A DNA stretch of 13,889 nucleotides from Vulcanimicrobiota bacterium (lineage in GTDB: Bacteria; Vulcanimicrobiota; Vulcanimicrobiia; Vulcanimicrobiales; Vulcanimicrobiaceae): positions 1 to 13,889 of the forward strand of contig JAFAMK010000194.1 in assembly GCA_019233415.1 (NCBI GenBank), given 5' to 3'. The notes under the pieces were generated by a model. That model did not search any database. It was not told the origin of the DNA and saw only the letters and a list, made by a program, of their open reading frames with translations. Shown piece by piece: positions 13,584-13,889 of this stretch; the stretch's first letter is position 1; each line of letters begins with the position of its first letter. Position numbers and translations under genes: made by a program.

Positions 13584-13889
13584 ATGGGCCACAGTCACCA
13601 GCTCACCGCGATGGAGTTCGTCGCGCGCCTGCTGGTCGGTGCCGTCCTCGGCGTGTTCATCGGCCTCGAGCGGCAGCGCCGCCAAAGCGCGGCAGGCGTG
13701 CACACGAGTTCGCTCGTTTGCGTCGGCGCGACGCTGTTCGCCATGATCGAGCCGCTGCTCGGCGACAGCGGCAACCAGTCGCGCGTGATCGCGAACATCG
13801 TCACCGGTGTCGGCTTCCTGGCGGGCGGCGTCATCCTGAAGGAAGGGACGAACGTCCGTGGCCTCAACACCGCGGCGACGATCTGGGCG
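13584..13889 (+). CDS. MgtC/SapB-family membrane protein, N-terminal part
   Basis: 102 residues are visible before the window edge. Seen: LLVGAVLGVFIGLERQRR (16-33, first membrane helix with the family's IGLER box), GVHTSSLVCVGATLFAMI (38-55), then NIVTGVGFLAGGVIL (71-85) and VRGLNTAATIWA (91-102), the hallmark G-x-G-F-L-x-G-G-V-I and GL-TAA-IW boxes. MgtC-family proteins are inner-membrane proteins linked to magnesium limitation and, in some pathogens, to ATP synthase control; the role in other bacteria is often unknown. The N-terminus MGHSHQ is His-containing. The start is uncertain: ATG 13584, ATG 13611 and GTG codons from 13548 are in frame (stop at 13521) and none has a strong ribosome site. 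Confidence 0.85.
   Translation, partial: MGHSHQLTAMEFVARLLVGAVLGVFIGLERQRRQSAAGVHTSSLVCVGATLFAMIEPLLGDSGNQSRVIANIVTGVGFLAGGVILKEGTNVRGLNTAATIWA

Noticed and set aside
1..13889. Search for a defence island, CRISPR array, transposon ends or phage genes
   Set aside because: No regularly spaced repeats, transposase, integrase or nuclease motifs were seen, and genes are ordinary housekeeping or envelope types with uniform base composition.

Overview
The window is gene-dense, GC-rich bacterial chromosome with almost no long intergenic space (the largest gap is about 127 bases). An outer-membrane TonB-dependent-type receptor with an N-terminal carboxypeptidase-regulatory-like domain, a soluble lytic transglycosylase and several exported periplasmic proteins point to a diderm bacterium. 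An ergothioneine methyltransferase, a plant-type MGDG-synthase-like glycosyltransferase and a receptor of this architecture together would fit an uncultured soil lineage such as Candidatus Eremiobacterota or a relative. That placement is inference from gene content; there is no rRNA or marker gene here to prove it. No rRNA, tRNA, CRISPR array, insertion sequence or phage gene is visible.

Layout. (a) 1-1088: the last codons of a + strand gene, perhaps an ABC permease, converge on egtD (- strand), which makes hercynine from histidine for ergothioneine. (b) 1216-2541: a dienelactone-hydrolase-fold protein (+), which has glycine in place of the nucleophile, converges on a lytic transglycosylase (-). 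(c) 2577-5547: a tight three-gene + strand run of a fatty-acid-hydroxylase-superfamily membrane protein, an MGDG-synthase-like glycosyltransferase and an M20D amidohydrolase. The first two suggest membrane lipid modification. (d) 5613-7533: a - strand run of an exported LppX/LolA-like protein, a ROK sugar kinase and, further downstream, a small Cys/His-rich protein. Three phased direct repeats lie ahead of the last gene. (e) 7597-8307: a YkgJ-type cysteine-cluster protein (+), divergent from the exported protein. (f) 8396-9865: a + strand set of two tandem paralogous secreted proteins, with features like Cu/Zn-SOD or CHRD proteins, followed by an AhpD-like peroxidase-related enzyme. The reading frames overlap at both junctions. 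(g) 9927-13502: the large outer-membrane receptor. (h) 13584-13889: the start of an MgtC/SapB-family membrane protein cut by the window edge.

A redox or metal-handling theme recurs: ergothioneine synthesis, the HxH/disulfide secreted pair, the CxxC AhpD-like protein and two cysteine-rich putative metal-binding proteins. No single conspicuous new system, such as a defence island or biosynthetic cluster, is seen. The most interesting points are the duplicated SOD-like pair with its Met/His-rich copy, the perfect 13-bp hairpin inside the start region of the AhpD-like gene, the nucleophile-less hydrolase, the lipid-gene operon, and the small zinc-ribbon-like protein with its triple repeat.
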